64,000 nucleotides of DNA from UBA2272 sp034368805 (GTDB taxonomy: Bacteria; Actinomycetota; Coriobacteriia; Anaerosomatales; Anaerosomataceae): positions 41,996-105,995 of the forward strand of contig JAXMLJ010000107.1 in NCBI GenBank assembly GCA_034368805.1, in the 5' to 3' direction. Position numbers and translations under genes: made by a program. Below the pieces are notes generated by a model. The model saw only the letters and a program-made list of their open reading frames with translations, did not search any database and had not been told where the DNA came from. Below, one piece after another: positions 52,354-61,551 of this stretch (positions within the stretch are counted from its first letter, which is position 1; the number at the start of each line of letters is the position of its first letter).

Positions 52354-53224
52354 GCGAGGTCTTGGCAAGGGGCTCTCGGCCCTAATACCGGGCGCAGGGC
52401 AGGAGGCCGGTACCGAGGTCCTTGAACTACCGATCACGTCAGTGGCGCCGAACCCGCATCAGCCGCGTACAGCCATGGACGAAACGCAGATCTCCGAACT
52501 TGCGGACTCGATCAAGAAGGTTGGTGTGTTGCAGCCGATCGTGGTGAGACCGCTCGGGAACGAGTATCAGATCATTGCCGGCGAGCGTAGGTGGCGCGCG
52601 GCACGGGAGGCGGGCCTCGAGAAGGTGCCGGTCAGGGTGATGATATGCAGCGAGACCGAGGCGCTCGCCCTCGCCCTGATCGAGAACCTGCAGCGAGAGG
52701 ACTTGAATCCTGTCGAAGAAGCGCGGGGATACCGACGGCTGATCGACGAGTACCACATGACGCAGTCCGAGCTGGCAGACCGGGTTTCGAAGTCCCGTTC
52801 TGCGGTCACCAACACTCTCAGGTTACTTGACCTGCCCGAAGACATTCTGGATCTTCTCTACAACAGCCAGATCTCGGCAGGTCATGCGCGTGCGATCCTG
52901 TCCATTCCTGACGACGATCGGCGACACACACTCGCAAGGAAGTGCGTCGACGAGGGGCTGTCAGTCCGCGAGGCCGAGAGTATCGCGAAGCTCCTTGCCG
53001 CAGGGGCGAGCATTCAGGCGCAGCGCCCTTTGACACCGAAGTCGTACAAGATCGTCGCCCGGAAGTTGCGACGCCTGCTGTCGACGAACGTGCGTGTCCG
53101 GCAGACGGCGAAGAAGGGCAAGATAGAGATCGACTTCCATGACGAGACCGATTTAGAAAGAATCATGAGGCTGCTCACCGAGGGCGAGGACAGAGTGGTC
53201 TCTGAGGGGGTAGCTCATGAATAA
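52346..53224 (+). CDS. parB: Chromosome partitioning protein ParB/Spo0J
   Basis: 292 residues. N-terminal CTP-binding domain with GERRWRAAREAG and ENLQREDLNPVEEARGY, central parS-binding helix-turn-helix (MTQSELADRVSKSRSAVTNTLRLL) and C-terminal dimerisation region. It loads at the two parS sites 1.6-1.7 kb upstream and slides as a CTP-dependent clamp. GTG start inside the end of parA; its stop overlaps the start of the YtxH gene. Confidence 0.97.
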   Translation: MSKRGLGKGLSALIPGAGQEAGTEVLELPITSVAPNPHQPRTAMDETQISELADSIKKVGVLQPIVVRPLGNEYQIIAGERRWRAAREAGLEKVPVRVMICSETEALALALIENLQREDLNPVEEARGYRRLIDEYHMTQSELADRVSKSRSAVTNTLRLLDLPEDILDLLYNSQISAGHARAILSIPDDDRRHTLARKCVDEGLSVREAESIAKLLAAGASIQAQRPLTPKSYKIVARKLRRLLSTNVRVRQTAKKGKIEIDFHDETDLERIMRLLTEGEDRVVSEGVAHE

Positions 53225-53516
53225 GAGACTGGAAGATTTTGTCATCGGCATCCTCGTCGGCGGCGTTGCAGGCGTCATCATCGGCCTGTTGTTCGCACCG
53301 GACGCGGGATCGAGGACCAGGCGCCGGCTTGCCGAAGAGGCGACCCGGGTCGCAGAGGCGGCGCGCGGTGTCGCGGAGCGCGCGGAGCATGCCGTTGAGG
53401 TCCTTGGCTCGAAGATGGACCATTATCTGGGCAGAGACGAAGAGGTCGCGTGGCGCAAAGTCCACGAGATCAGGCAAGGCGTGCATCGCTACTCGGGTAC
53501 GGTGGTCTCCTCCTGA
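53217..53516 (+). CDS. YtxH-domain protein
   Basis: 99 residues. A hydrophobic N-terminal segment (DFVIGILVGGVAGVIIGLLFAPDAGSRTRRRL), matching the YtxH motif GxxxGaxxGLLfAPxxGxxxR, then an Ala/Glu/Arg-rich amphipathic helix (about 40-75). YtxH proteins are small membrane-associated proteins often linked to envelope stress; function unknown. Starts inside the last codons of parB (8-nt overlap), so it is coupled to parAB. Confidence 0.85.
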   Translation: MNKRLEDFVIGILVGGVAGVIIGLLFAPDAGSRTRRRLAEEATRVAEAARGVAERAEHAVEVLGSKMDHYLGRDEEVAWRKVHEIRQGVHRYSGTVVSS

Positions 53517-53603
53517 CGGCGAGCTCGCGTGTTCGTTCGGGTCGCGCGTCCGGCCGAACATGTCAGACCCCGGCATCACACTCGCCATCGAGGTGAGTGA
53601 CTG

Positions 53604-56507
53604 ATGGCCGTGCGCGTGATCACAGGATCGGCAAACTCGGGCAAGACCGGCGTGGCCTACGGGCGCGTTCGGGAGGTCGTGCGTGCCGGCGGGCGGGCAG
53701 TGATCCTCGTGCCGTCGATACCCGATGCGTTGCGGGTAGCCGAGGAGTTCGCTGACGACTGCCCTATCGGTCTGGCCACGGGTACGCTCGACTCATTCCT
53801 CGACGACCACTGGTATGCACGTGGAGACGGGCGATCCCTTGTCACGTCGGCAGAGCGGCTCATCCTCGTAGAGGAAGCTGTCAGAATCTGCCACTCCCGG
53901 GCATACGATCCACACCTCGTCACGCGCGGTGTAACCGGCATGCTGAGCGGACTGTGTCAGCGGGCGGCGGAGTCCCCCCGCGCACCGAGGCCCCCCGGGG
54001 AGACCGGCAGCGTAGCGGCGACGCTGGTCCGCGTGGTGAATGCTTACGCGGGCCTGTTGTCCGCTGCGGGAATGGTGGAGCGAGCAGAGGCGCATCGGAT
54101 CGTCACCGATGGCCTCGAGCCATCACACGTGCCGGATGTGCTCGTGGTGAACCGGGTGATGGGGCTCACCGCGGCTCAAGAGCAGTTCGTCGTACGTGCG
54201 TCGCGCATGACCGAGGTGTTGGTATGCCTGACATACGACTCCGCGGTACCAGCAACGGTCGCTGCAGCCGGGCTCGTCTCACGGCTCGCCCGCGAGGGGA
54301 CCGTAGATCACCAGCCCCCTCCCGGCACATTCACTGCGCCCGGAGAACTTGCTGTCGTTGAGCGCTACCTCGGAGGACCGGCGAGGTCGGCCGCCGTCTC
54401 GGATGGCGCCGTGATCATCTCGCAGGCGTGGGGGGAAGGTGCCGAGTCGGCTCGGATCGTGCGCGAGGTCCAGGACGCGATCGGTGACGGCATCGCGCCG
54501 GGGCGGATAGCGATCGTGTTCCGTGATCCGTCCGGCTACGTGGCTCCGCTCGGTGTGGCCCTTTCCGAGGCGGGCATCGAGGCTGAGTGGGACGGGCGTG
54601 TGCCCTTCGCTCGCTCGGGGCTTGGGCGGGCGCTACTCGTCGCCCTGCGGTTCTCGGTGGGTGAGCACGTCGAACGCATGGATCTACTGCGCACGCCCTA
54701 TAGTCCGGCCTCCCACCAGGCACTTGATGCTCTTGACGCCCGCATACGGTCTTCGGGGCCCGTAGCAGCCCGTCAGTTCGAGGCTCTTGCGGGTCGCATC
54801 GAACCGGCAACGGGGTTGTTCATTCGCGAGGTGCGACGGGCGTGCGGTTCGGTGGGAAGTACTGACGGTCGTCAGCGGTGGCATCGTCTCGTCGCTGGCA
54901 TGCTCGGGAGGGCCTGGAAGGGGGAAGCGTGCGAGGATGGCCAGGCGCTACTCGACATCGGCGCCTCTCGTGTGTTCGCTGAGGCCATCGATGCCGCGGC
55001 TCTTCTCGGAGGGTCGGGCATCAGGGCGTCCGGCATCGGGGCCGCTCTTGCCGAGGCGACGATCACCGTTACGGCTCACGAGGACCCCAATCGGGTGCAG
55101 GTCATGGCCGCCGAACGCGCCCGCGGGCGTCGTTTCGACTGCGTCATCGTTGGGGGACTCAACGCCGGGGTGTTCCCGCGAGCATCACGCGACGACGTTC
55201 TCTCGGCGCCGGCGGTCTCGGCGGAACTCAGGTCGGCGGGCATCGACGTCGCGCCTCGCGGGGGAGTGGAGCAGGAGAGGTTGCTTTTCTACCTGGTGGC
55301 GACGCGTGCGTCACGGCGTCTCGTACTCAGCACTCAGCCCCACGACGCCGAGGGCGGCGCGCGGCGGCCGTCCACCTTCCTCGAGGAGGTCCTTGATCTC
55401 TACCGGCATGAAGCACCTGACGAGGGGCCGGACTCGATGCCGCCGTACCGCGTGCTTGAGGCTGAAGGGATCGCGGGTCACCGCGAGGCCCCGTTCACCC
55501 GTCGGCGAGCGCTCAGGGCCGCCTCCTCCAGTGGCGTCGCTGACGGGTGCGAGGCGGGGGACCTGCGGCGCATCGCGCGTGCACGTGGCCGCGCACACCG
55601 CACAGCGGGTGAGCTCGGGGCGACGACACGTGAAGCGCTCGCTGCGCGGGAGGTCTTCTCGGCCACCGAGATCGAGTCGTACCTGAGTTGCCCGTACCGG
55701 TGGTACGTGGAGCGGGTCGTGCGGCCCAGGGAGCTTGATGTCCGCATCGATGCGGCGGCAGCCGGCGCGCTCGCACACGCGATCATGCGCGATTTCTACG
55801 ACGAATTCACTCTGCGTACCGGTGAGCCGCGCTTGATCCCCGGGCTGCTAGCCGAGGCCCGTGAGATCCATACCCGCGTGGCCAGCGCAGCCGCGGAGGG
55901 TATCCGAGCAGTCTCCGCAGCAGAAGAGATACAGGTCCGGGCCACTATCCGTCAGACATGGCACATGCTGGCAGACGATGCCGTGCTGCTGCCTGGCCTG
56001 GCGCCGGCGTACCGCGAATGGGCGTTTGGCATGGACGATGAGCCCGAGCCATTCGACGGCTTCTTCCTCAAGGGTCGGATCGACCGCATAGACGCCGACG
56101 ACCGGAGTCTGGTGGTAACCGACTACAAGCTCGCCCCTGTCGACCACACCCGCACACACACGCGCTTCGCGGATGAAGGACTGGTGCAGTTGCCGCTCTA
56201 TGCGGCGGTCGCCGCACGCAGGCTAGGACTGGCGGTCGCAGGAGGAGTGTATCGGTCGATGAAGGGCGGGAAGCCGCGTGGGTTCGTCGACACCGTTCTT
56301 GTGGACGGGTCGTTCGTGCGAAACGACGCGGTCGACGAGGCGGCAGCCCGACAGGTAGTTGCCGATGCGGTCGAGATGGCGCGGGAAGCCGTCGCCGATA
56401 TGAGAGGCGGTCGCATCACGCCCGTGCCTCCGGAGCACGGCTGTCCAGCGTACTGCTCAGCCCGCGCATTCTGCGCCGATCGAAGGCCCGCACATGCCCG
56501 ACCTTGA
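53604..56507 (+). CDS. addB: AddB-like helicase/nuclease subunit
   Basis: 967 residues. Walker A-like TGSANSGKTG at the N-terminus; no clear DExx Walker B is seen, as in AddB. A helicase-like region includes VMAAERARGRRFDCVIVGGLNAGVFPR and RLLFYLVATRASRRLVL. C-terminal PD-(D/E)xK nuclease with IDRI..VVTDYK and an iron-sulfur-type Cys set: one Cys in SYLSCPYRW and three in GCPAYCSARAFC (Cx3Cx5C). With AddA it processes double-strand breaks for RecA-dependent repair. GAGGTG lies 8 nt before the ATG. The C-terminal coding region overlaps addA by 14 nt. Confidence 0.88.
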   Translation: MAVRVITGSANSGKTGVAYGRVREVVRAGGRAVILVPSIPDALRVAEEFADDCPIGLATGTLDSFLDDHWYARGDGRSLVTSAERLILVEEAVRICHSRAYDPHLVTRGVTGMLSGLCQRAAESPRAPRPPGETGSVAATLVRVVNAYAGLLSAAGMVERAEAHRIVTDGLEPSHVPDVLVVNRVMGLTAAQEQFVVRASRMTEVLVCLTYDSAVPATVAAAGLVSRLAREGTVDHQPPPGTFTAPGELAVVERYLGGPARSAAVSDGAVIISQAWGEGAESARIVREVQDAIGDGIAPGRIAIVFRDPSGYVAPLGVALSEAGIEAEWDGRVPFARSGLGRALLVALRFSVGEHVERMDLLRTPYSPASHQALDALDARIRSSGPVAARQFEALAGRIEPATGLFIREVRRACGSVGSTDGRQRWHRLVAGMLGRAWKGEACEDGQALLDIGASRVFAEAIDAAALLGGSGIRASGIGAALAEATITVTAHEDPNRVQVMAAERARGRRFDCVIVGGLNAGVFPRASRDDVLSAPAVSAELRSAGIDVAPRGGVEQERLLFYLVATRASRRLVLSTQPHDAEGGARRPSTFLEEVLDLYRHEAPDEGPDSMPPYRVLEAEGIAGHREAPFTRRRALRAASSSGVADGCEAGDLRRIARARGRAHRTAGELGATTREALAAREVFSATEIESYLSCPYRWYVERVVRPRELDVRIDAAAAGALAHAIMRDFYDEFTLRTGEPRLIPGLLAEAREIHTRVASAAAEGIRAVSAAEEIQVRATIRQTWHMLADDAVLLPGLAPAYREWAFGMDDEPEPFDGFFLKGRIDRIDADDRSLVVTDYKLAPVDHTRTHTRFADEGLVQLPLYAAVAARRLGLAVAGGVYRSMKGGKPRGFVDTVLVDGSFVRNDAVDEAAARQVVADAVEMAREAVADMRGGRITPVPPEHGCPAYCSARAFCADRRPAHARP

Positions 56508-59500
56508 TGCCGCGCAGCGGGCGGCCGTGGACGCGGGGCCGGTCGACCTGTTCATCAGCGCCGGGGCGGGCGCCGGCAAGACGAGCGTGCTCGCGGCACG
56601 CTTCGTGAGCGCGGTGCTCGGCGAGTCGCCCTATGCGCCGTGCGATCCGTCTCAGTTGCTCACGGTCACCTACACAGACAAGGCTGCGGTTGAGATCGCC
56701 GAGCGGATCAGGAGGGAGCTTGCCGCAGTCGGCCGCCACGATGCGGCGCGTCGCGTGGGCGAGGCTTGGATCTCGACCATCCATGGTATGTGCGCGCGAT
56801 TGTTGCGCCAGTACGCGCTCGATGCCGGCATCGACCCGCGGTTCCGCGTCCTCGACCAGCCGACCGCCTCGGCGCTCGAGTCCGAAGCGTTGGATGTCGC
56901 TATCCGCGAGCTGATCGACGACAGTCCGGCGGGCGTCGCCCTCTTCGACGAGCTCGGGTTCGCGACGGTAGCTCGTGCCGTTCGGAACGTCAGCGGGAGC
57001 ATTCGCGCACTCGGCCTGGCCGCCGACGCGATCGCGACGGTCTCGTCGGAGGAGGTCACGCGAAGGCTCCTGGATGCGTCTCGGGCGCTACGCGAGATCG
57101 CCTCGGCGATGGACAGGCTGCAGGAGTGTGTGACGGTGCGCAACAACGCCGCAGCGGTGCGGCGGATCGCGGAAGAGCTAACGCGCCCCCCCGGCGAATT
57201 ATCCTCGCGCAGCGGGCTGCGCCGGGACGCCCGCATCGAGGGGCTCAATGAGCTCGTGGACAAAGCTCACGACCGTGTGGACGAGGCGGAGCGGTGTGTG
57301 GCGCAGCTGCGCGTGAGGCCCCTTGAGGAGGCATTCCTGGATCTCGTGTCCCGGTTCGAGCGGACGTACGACGGGATGAAGAACGATCGGAGCGTGCTCG
57401 ATTTCGAGGATCTACAGGTCCTGACGGCGCGCCTGTTGGAGTCCCGGCCGGACATCGCGGCCGAGTTCCGCGGCAGGTTCGCGATGGTGATGATCGATGA
57501 GTTCCAGGACGCCAACGCGCTCCAGCTGCGGATCGCCGAGACGCTTGCCGCCGGGAATCTGTGCACGGTGGGCGATGAGAACCAATCGATCTACGCGTTC
57601 CGCCATGCAGATGTCGAGGTGTTCCGAGAGCGGGCGCGCAGCATCGAGTGTCATCACCCGCTTCACACCAACTACCGTATCGATCCGCTGCTCCTGGACG
57701 GTTTGGGGGCGGTCTTCGCACACCCGACGATGCTTGGTCCGGCGTTCGTCGCCCGCGCGTGGCCCGAATGGAGTTCTCCGGCAGCCGACGAGGGCCGCGA
57801 GTGTCCGGGTGATCCGTTCGAGGTGCGCTTCCTCGACCTCTCGGGCATCACCGGGGAGGCGCGCAAGGTGATCGAGGCCGAGTGTATCGCGGACCGCGTA
57901 GCCGAGATCGTCGACGCGGGTGTGGTGCCGGCCGATGTCGCGGTGCTGATGCAACGGCTGTCCGCCGGGCGGGCACTCGCCGTGGAGCGCGCGCTCACGG
58001 CACGAGGGATCCCTGCCGCCCTCAACTCAGGAGGCGCGTTCTTCGAGGCCGCCGAGGTGGTCGAATCACGCGCCTTGTTGAGGACCATCGACAATGTCCT
58101 TGACGACGCTGCGCTCGTGTCGGTGCTCGCGGGCAGGCTCGGCGGGTTAAGTCCGGACGCTTTGTTCAGCATCAGGCGACACGCCGACCTCCATGCCGAG
58201 GCGCACGGTCTCCGAAAGCATGACGCCCATCTGTGGCCTGTGCTCGAGACGATAGGGTCCGCGTTGGACCCAGACAACGCTGCGGCGCTGGCCCGCGTCG
58301 TCGCGGTCGTCCACGAGGCTCGCAAGCACCGGGGAGCACGCTCTCTGGAGGATACGCTCCTGGGCGCGGTCGATGCGCTCGACGTCGACCTGGTGTGCTT
58401 CGCTTCGGGTACTGCGGGTGCGCGGGCATGGAGCAACGTTCTCAAGCTGGCGCGGTGGGGCCGGGAGTACGAGTCCTCGGTGGGCGGCGGCATCGCCGGC
58501 TTCCTCGCGCATCTCGAGTCGCGCGAGGCGTACGGCGCGGATGAGCCCGAGGCGGTGATCGGTGCACAGACTTCGGCCGTTCGCATCATGAGCATCCACG
58601 CGGCCAAGGGCCTCGAGTTCCGTGCTGTGGTCGTGGGGGGGCTGTCCAAGCCGCTGCCGCCGGAGGGAATCTCGATCGCCCGCATCGAGGGGCGGCCGAC
58701 CCTTGGCGTCAGGCTCAAGTGTGGTGACAAGACGGTTCACACGTGTGGCTCAGCTGCGGTGGCCGAGGTGTCGGGGCGCGCGGCGGCGGCGGAGACCATC
58801 CGACTCCTCTACGTGGCGTGCACGCGTGCCAAGGAGAGCTTGACGGTCGTTGCGGTCACGAGCCCGGAGAAAGAGGCCGACGACTCACCGGCGGGGCTCT
58901 TCCGCACGGCGGCAGGGATGGGTGGCGTCGGCGCCATCGAACAAGGATCGCGCGATCTCGGACAGGCGCGCGTGAAGATAACCCTACTGGCACCGACCGC
59001 CGAAGACCACGTGCTGCTCGCCGCGGATGCGGTCCGGCCGGGCGTGCGCCTGGAGCCCGACGAGGCCGTCACCGGTCCGGGGACGGCCGTGCCTGCAGTG
59101 TCATGTCCGCCGAGTGCCGCCAGTCGGCCTATGGGTGGAACCCCCCGACGTGTCTCGTACTCGGCGCTCAACACATACAGGGAGTGTCCATACCGCTTCT
59201 ACCTGTCGGTGGTCGCGCGCTCGGCGCCGCCACCAACGGCGCGGGGAGCCGACGCGCTGGCGTTCGGCAGCGCGGTCCATGCGGTGCTCGAGCGGTGTGA
59301 GTCGGAGGACGCCGACATCGGTCCGCTGCTGGCGCCGGCGGCGACAGCAGCAGGGCTGGACACCTCGGAGATCCCGAGGCTCGAGCGTGCGGTCGGGGCT
59401 TTCCTCGGCTCGGATCTTGCCACCGAGGCGTTTGGTATGCCGCGCGTCTCGCACGAGGTGCCGATCGCGGTCCCTGTGGCCGGCACGACGCTTGGAGGAG

Positions 59501-59859
59501 CCATCGATCTGCTCGCATGGGACGCTGATAACGGTCTCGTGATCGACTTCAAGACCGGGGCGAGTACGCTGACCGACGCGGACGCGCGCGAGCGCTTCCG
59601 GCTCCAGGGTGAGTGCTACGCGCTGGCCGCGCTTACGGCCGGAGCGCGCTCGGTCAAGGTGGTCTTCGCCGAGTTGGAGAGGAGCCGGGAGACGGTCTTC
59701 GAGTACGCGGCGTCTGACCGTGCGGCCGTCGAATCGGCGGTCGCGGAGATCGTGGGACGGATCTCCGCACAGGAGTACGCGCCGCTCGACCGTTACGACG
59801 AGGCGCTCTGTGAGTCGTGTCCCGGTTTCGGCGGCATGTGTCCCGTCACGCGTGCCTAG
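56494..59859 (+). CDS. addA: AddA-like UvrD/Rep helicase-nuclease
   Basis: 1121 residues. Superfamily 1A helicase motifs: Walker A SAGAGAGKTSVL, Ia TYTDKAA, II MIDEFQDAN, III GDENQSIYAFRHAD, V IMSIHAAKGLEF and VI LYVACTRAKESL. The C-terminal RecB-type nuclease (about 890-1121) has LAWDADNGLVIDFKTG. Cysteines in YRECPYRFY and CESCPGFGGMC (Cx2Cx5C) form a probable 4Fe-4S site. Functions with AddB in end resection. Starts within addB; the 3' end meets the convergent rlmN gene with a 4-nt overlap. Confidence 0.93.
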   Translation: MPDLDAAQRAAVDAGPVDLFISAGAGAGKTSVLAARFVSAVLGESPYAPCDPSQLLTVTYTDKAAVEIAERIRRELAAVGRHDAARRVGEAWISTIHGMCARLLRQYALDAGIDPRFRVLDQPTASALESEALDVAIRELIDDSPAGVALFDELGFATVARAVRNVSGSIRALGLAADAIATVSSEEVTRRLLDASRALREIASAMDRLQECVTVRNNAAAVRRIAEELTRPPGELSSRSGLRRDARIEGLNELVDKAHDRVDEAERCVAQLRVRPLEEAFLDLVSRFERTYDGMKNDRSVLDFEDLQVLTARLLESRPDIAAEFRGRFAMVMIDEFQDANALQLRIAETLAAGNLCTVGDENQSIYAFRHADVEVFRERARSIECHHPLHTNYRIDPLLLDGLGAVFAHPTMLGPAFVARAWPEWSSPAADEGRECPGDPFEVRFLDLSGITGEARKVIEAECIADRVAEIVDAGVVPADVAVLMQRLSAGRALAVERALTARGIPAALNSGGAFFEAAEVVESRALLRTIDNVLDDAALVSVLAGRLGGLSPDALFSIRRHADLHAEAHGLRKHDAHLWPVLETIGSALDPDNAAALARVVAVVHEARKHRGARSLEDTLLGAVDALDVDLVCFASGTAGARAWSNVLKLARWGREYESSVGGGIAGFLAHLESREAYGADEPEAVIGAQTSAVRIMSIHAAKGLEFRAVVVGGLSKPLPPEGISIARIEGRPTLGVRLKCGDKTVHTCGSAAVAEVSGRAAAAETIRLLYVACTRAKESLTVVAVTSPEKEADDSPAGLFRTAAGMGGVGAIEQGSRDLGQARVKITLLAPTAEDHVLLAADAVRPGVRLEPDEAVTGPGTAVPAVSCPPSAASRPMGGTPRRVSYSALNTYRECPYRFYLSVVARSAPPPTARGADALAFGSAVHAVLERCESEDADIGPLLAPAATAAGLDTSEIPRLERAVGAFLGSDLATEAFGMPRVSHEVPIAVPVAGTTLGGAIDLLAWDADNGLVIDFKTGASTLTDADARERFRLQGECYALAALTAGARSVKVVFAELERSRETVFEYAASDRAAVESAVAEIVGRISAQEYAPLDRYDEALCESCPGFGGMCPVTRA

Positions 59860-60893
59860 CGCAGGTGCCGCTGCGCGAGCTGACCGCAGGCCGCATCGAT
59901 GTCGACGCCGCGCTCCACGCGGACCGATGTCTCGATCCCGGCTGCTCGCAGGACCGCCGCCACCTCCATCGTGCGGTTCTCGGCCGGTCGTGCGGCGGCG
60001 CTCCCCATCACCGGGTTGACCGGTATCAGGTTGACGTGGCACATCCACCCTCGTGCGTACTCGACGAGCGCCTGGACCTCGGGCGGGGTGTCGTTCTCGT
60101 CGGCGATCAGCGCGAACTCGAGTGTAGGTCGCCGTCCCGTGCGCTGCGTGTAGTCGATGAGGGTCCCCTTCAGAAGACCGAGGGGCCAGCGCCGGGTTGC
60201 CGGCATGAGGCGGTCGCGTGTCTTCTGTACTGCCGAGTGGAGCGAGACCGCGAGCGTGAACTGCTCGGTTTCTCTTGCCAGGCGGTCGATGCCGGGTACG
60301 ACCCCGCAGGTGGAGATCGTGAGGTGACGGGTGCCGATCCCCAGGCCGTCCTTGTGGTTCATCAGGCGCAGGCCCGCGAGGGTGGCGTCGTAGTTGTTGA
60401 GCGGTTCGCCCTGGCCCATGGCGACCGCTCCCGAGGCTCGCACCCCGAAGTCCCTCGCGACGAGCCCTACCTGCCAGGCCATCTCGCCGGGCGTGAGGTC
60501 CCGCACGAAGCCCCCGCGACCTGTGGCGCAGAACGTGCACCCCATGGCACAGCCGGCTTGGGTGCTGAAGCAGACCGTGAGCCGCCCGGCCGCCGGAATA
60601 CCGACGCTCTCGACCTGTACACCGTCGGCGAGTCGCCACAGGTACTTTCGCGAACCGTCGCTCGAGTGCTGACTCTCGACCTGCGTCGGTTGAGCGAGTA
60701 CGAACCGCTCGGACAGCTCGCCCCGGAGTCGGGCAGGCAGATCGGTCATCTCGTCGAACGAGGGCGCAAGACGGCCGTACAGCCACGCGAGTACCTGGCG
60801 CCCCCTGTAGGCAGGCTGTCCGAGGGACGAGAGCGCGCCGATGAGACCGTCGGAGCCAAGCGAGCTGATATCCGTGCCCGGTGCGTCAGTCAC
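59856..60893 (-). CDS. rlmN: Radical SAM 23S rRNA/tRNA adenine-C2 methyltransferase RlmN
   Basis: 345 residues. Radical-SAM cluster motif CAMGCTFC, followed by GQGEPLNNYD and, near the C-terminus, DIDAACGQL, which contains the methyl-carrying Cys used with a second Cys in catalysis. Methylates A2503 of 23S rRNA and A37 of some tRNAs. GTG start at 60893 with GAGGGAGG just upstream, inside the last codons of the rubrerythrin gene (8-nt overlap). A longer in-frame reading upstream is not real. Confidence 0.95.
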   Translation of the reverse strand: MTDAPGTDISSLGSDGLIGALSSLGQPAYRGRQVLAWLYGRLAPSFDEMTDLPARLRGELSERFVLAQPTQVESQHSSDGSRKYLWRLADGVQVESVGIPAAGRLTVCFSTQAGCAMGCTFCATGRGGFVRDLTPGEMAWQVGLVARDFGVRASGAVAMGQGEPLNNYDATLAGLRLMNHKDGLGIGTRHLTISTCGVVPGIDRLARETEQFTLAVSLHSAVQKTRDRLMPATRRWPLGLLKGTLIDYTQRTGRRPTLEFALIADENDTPPEVQALVEYARGWMCHVNLIPVNPVMGSAAARPAENRTMEVAAVLRAAGIETSVRVERGVDIDAACGQLAQRHLR

Positions 60894-61386
60894 GGTCCTC
60901 CCTCGCCTCTCCGAAGCCGTCCCGGTGCTGTCGCTCGTAGCCACCCACCGAGCGGAAGTACTGCGCGATCTGCGGGTAGCCTTCCTCCTCGGCGACTCGC
61001 GCGAACTCGGGATACATCTCGGCAGATTCGTACTCTTCGCCGTCGACCGCCGCCGCCAGGTTCTCGTGGGTGGAGCCGAAGGCGCCCATGTACGCGAGGT
61101 GGCCGAGTGCGTGCGCTGTCTCCTCTGTCGCCGCGCGGTCGAACGCCGCGCGTGCCGTCTCGTTTCCCTCGAGTTCTGCGATATGGGCGAACAGGGTGTA
61201 GCGCCTGTTAGCCTGCGACTCACCCGCAAAGGCCGCCTGCAGGTTGGTGAGTGTCTGCGTACCGGCGAGATCGCCCGGTCCGTCGTACGGGAGGAAGAAC
61301 GACTGCGGTGCGCCGCACACGGGGCAGCGTTCCGGTGCCGGACCGATGTGGTAGTAGCCGCACCCCTTGCACCTGTAGGTCTCCAT
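60886..61386 (-). CDS. Reverse rubrerythrin
   Basis: 166 residues. The rubredoxin Fe(Cys)4 domain is N-terminal (CKGCGYYHIG..CPVCGAP, residues 5-24), the reverse of classical rubrerythrin. The ferritin-like diiron domain follows with AFAGESQANRRYTLFA, ATEETAHALGHL and FARVAEEEGYPQIAQYF..ERQH. Such proteins reduce hydrogen peroxide and oxygen and are typical of anaerobes. ATG at 61386 with AAAGGGG about 7 nt upstream; cotranscribed with rlmN. Divergent from the multihaem cytochrome gene, with 165 nt between starts. Confidence 0.9.
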   Translation of the reverse strand: METYRCKGCGYYHIGPAPERCPVCGAPQSFFLPYDGPGDLAGTQTLTNLQAAFAGESQANRRYTLFAHIAELEGNETARAAFDRAATEETAHALGHLAYMGAFGSTHENLAAAVDGEEYESAEMYPEFARVAEEEGYPQIAQYFRSVGGYERQHRDGFGEAREDRD

Positions 61387-61551
61387 TAGTAGCCCCTTTC
61401 ATCGCGTGAGGCTGCCGCTCGGCGGCAACCTCCTCATCTTACCCGTCCGCTTGGTGCACGGGTCTGCTGAAGTCGGGGTGGGTCAGGTACGGTGGAGGTA
61501 CGTGAAGCCGCGAACACGGTCTGGAGCATGGTTGTGGAGAGAGGGGTACAG

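Noticed and set aside
59101..60786. A 561-codon minus-strand open frame across addA and rlmN
   Set aside because: It overlaps two genes with clear catalytic motifs in other frames, and its product is low-complexity and Arg-rich.
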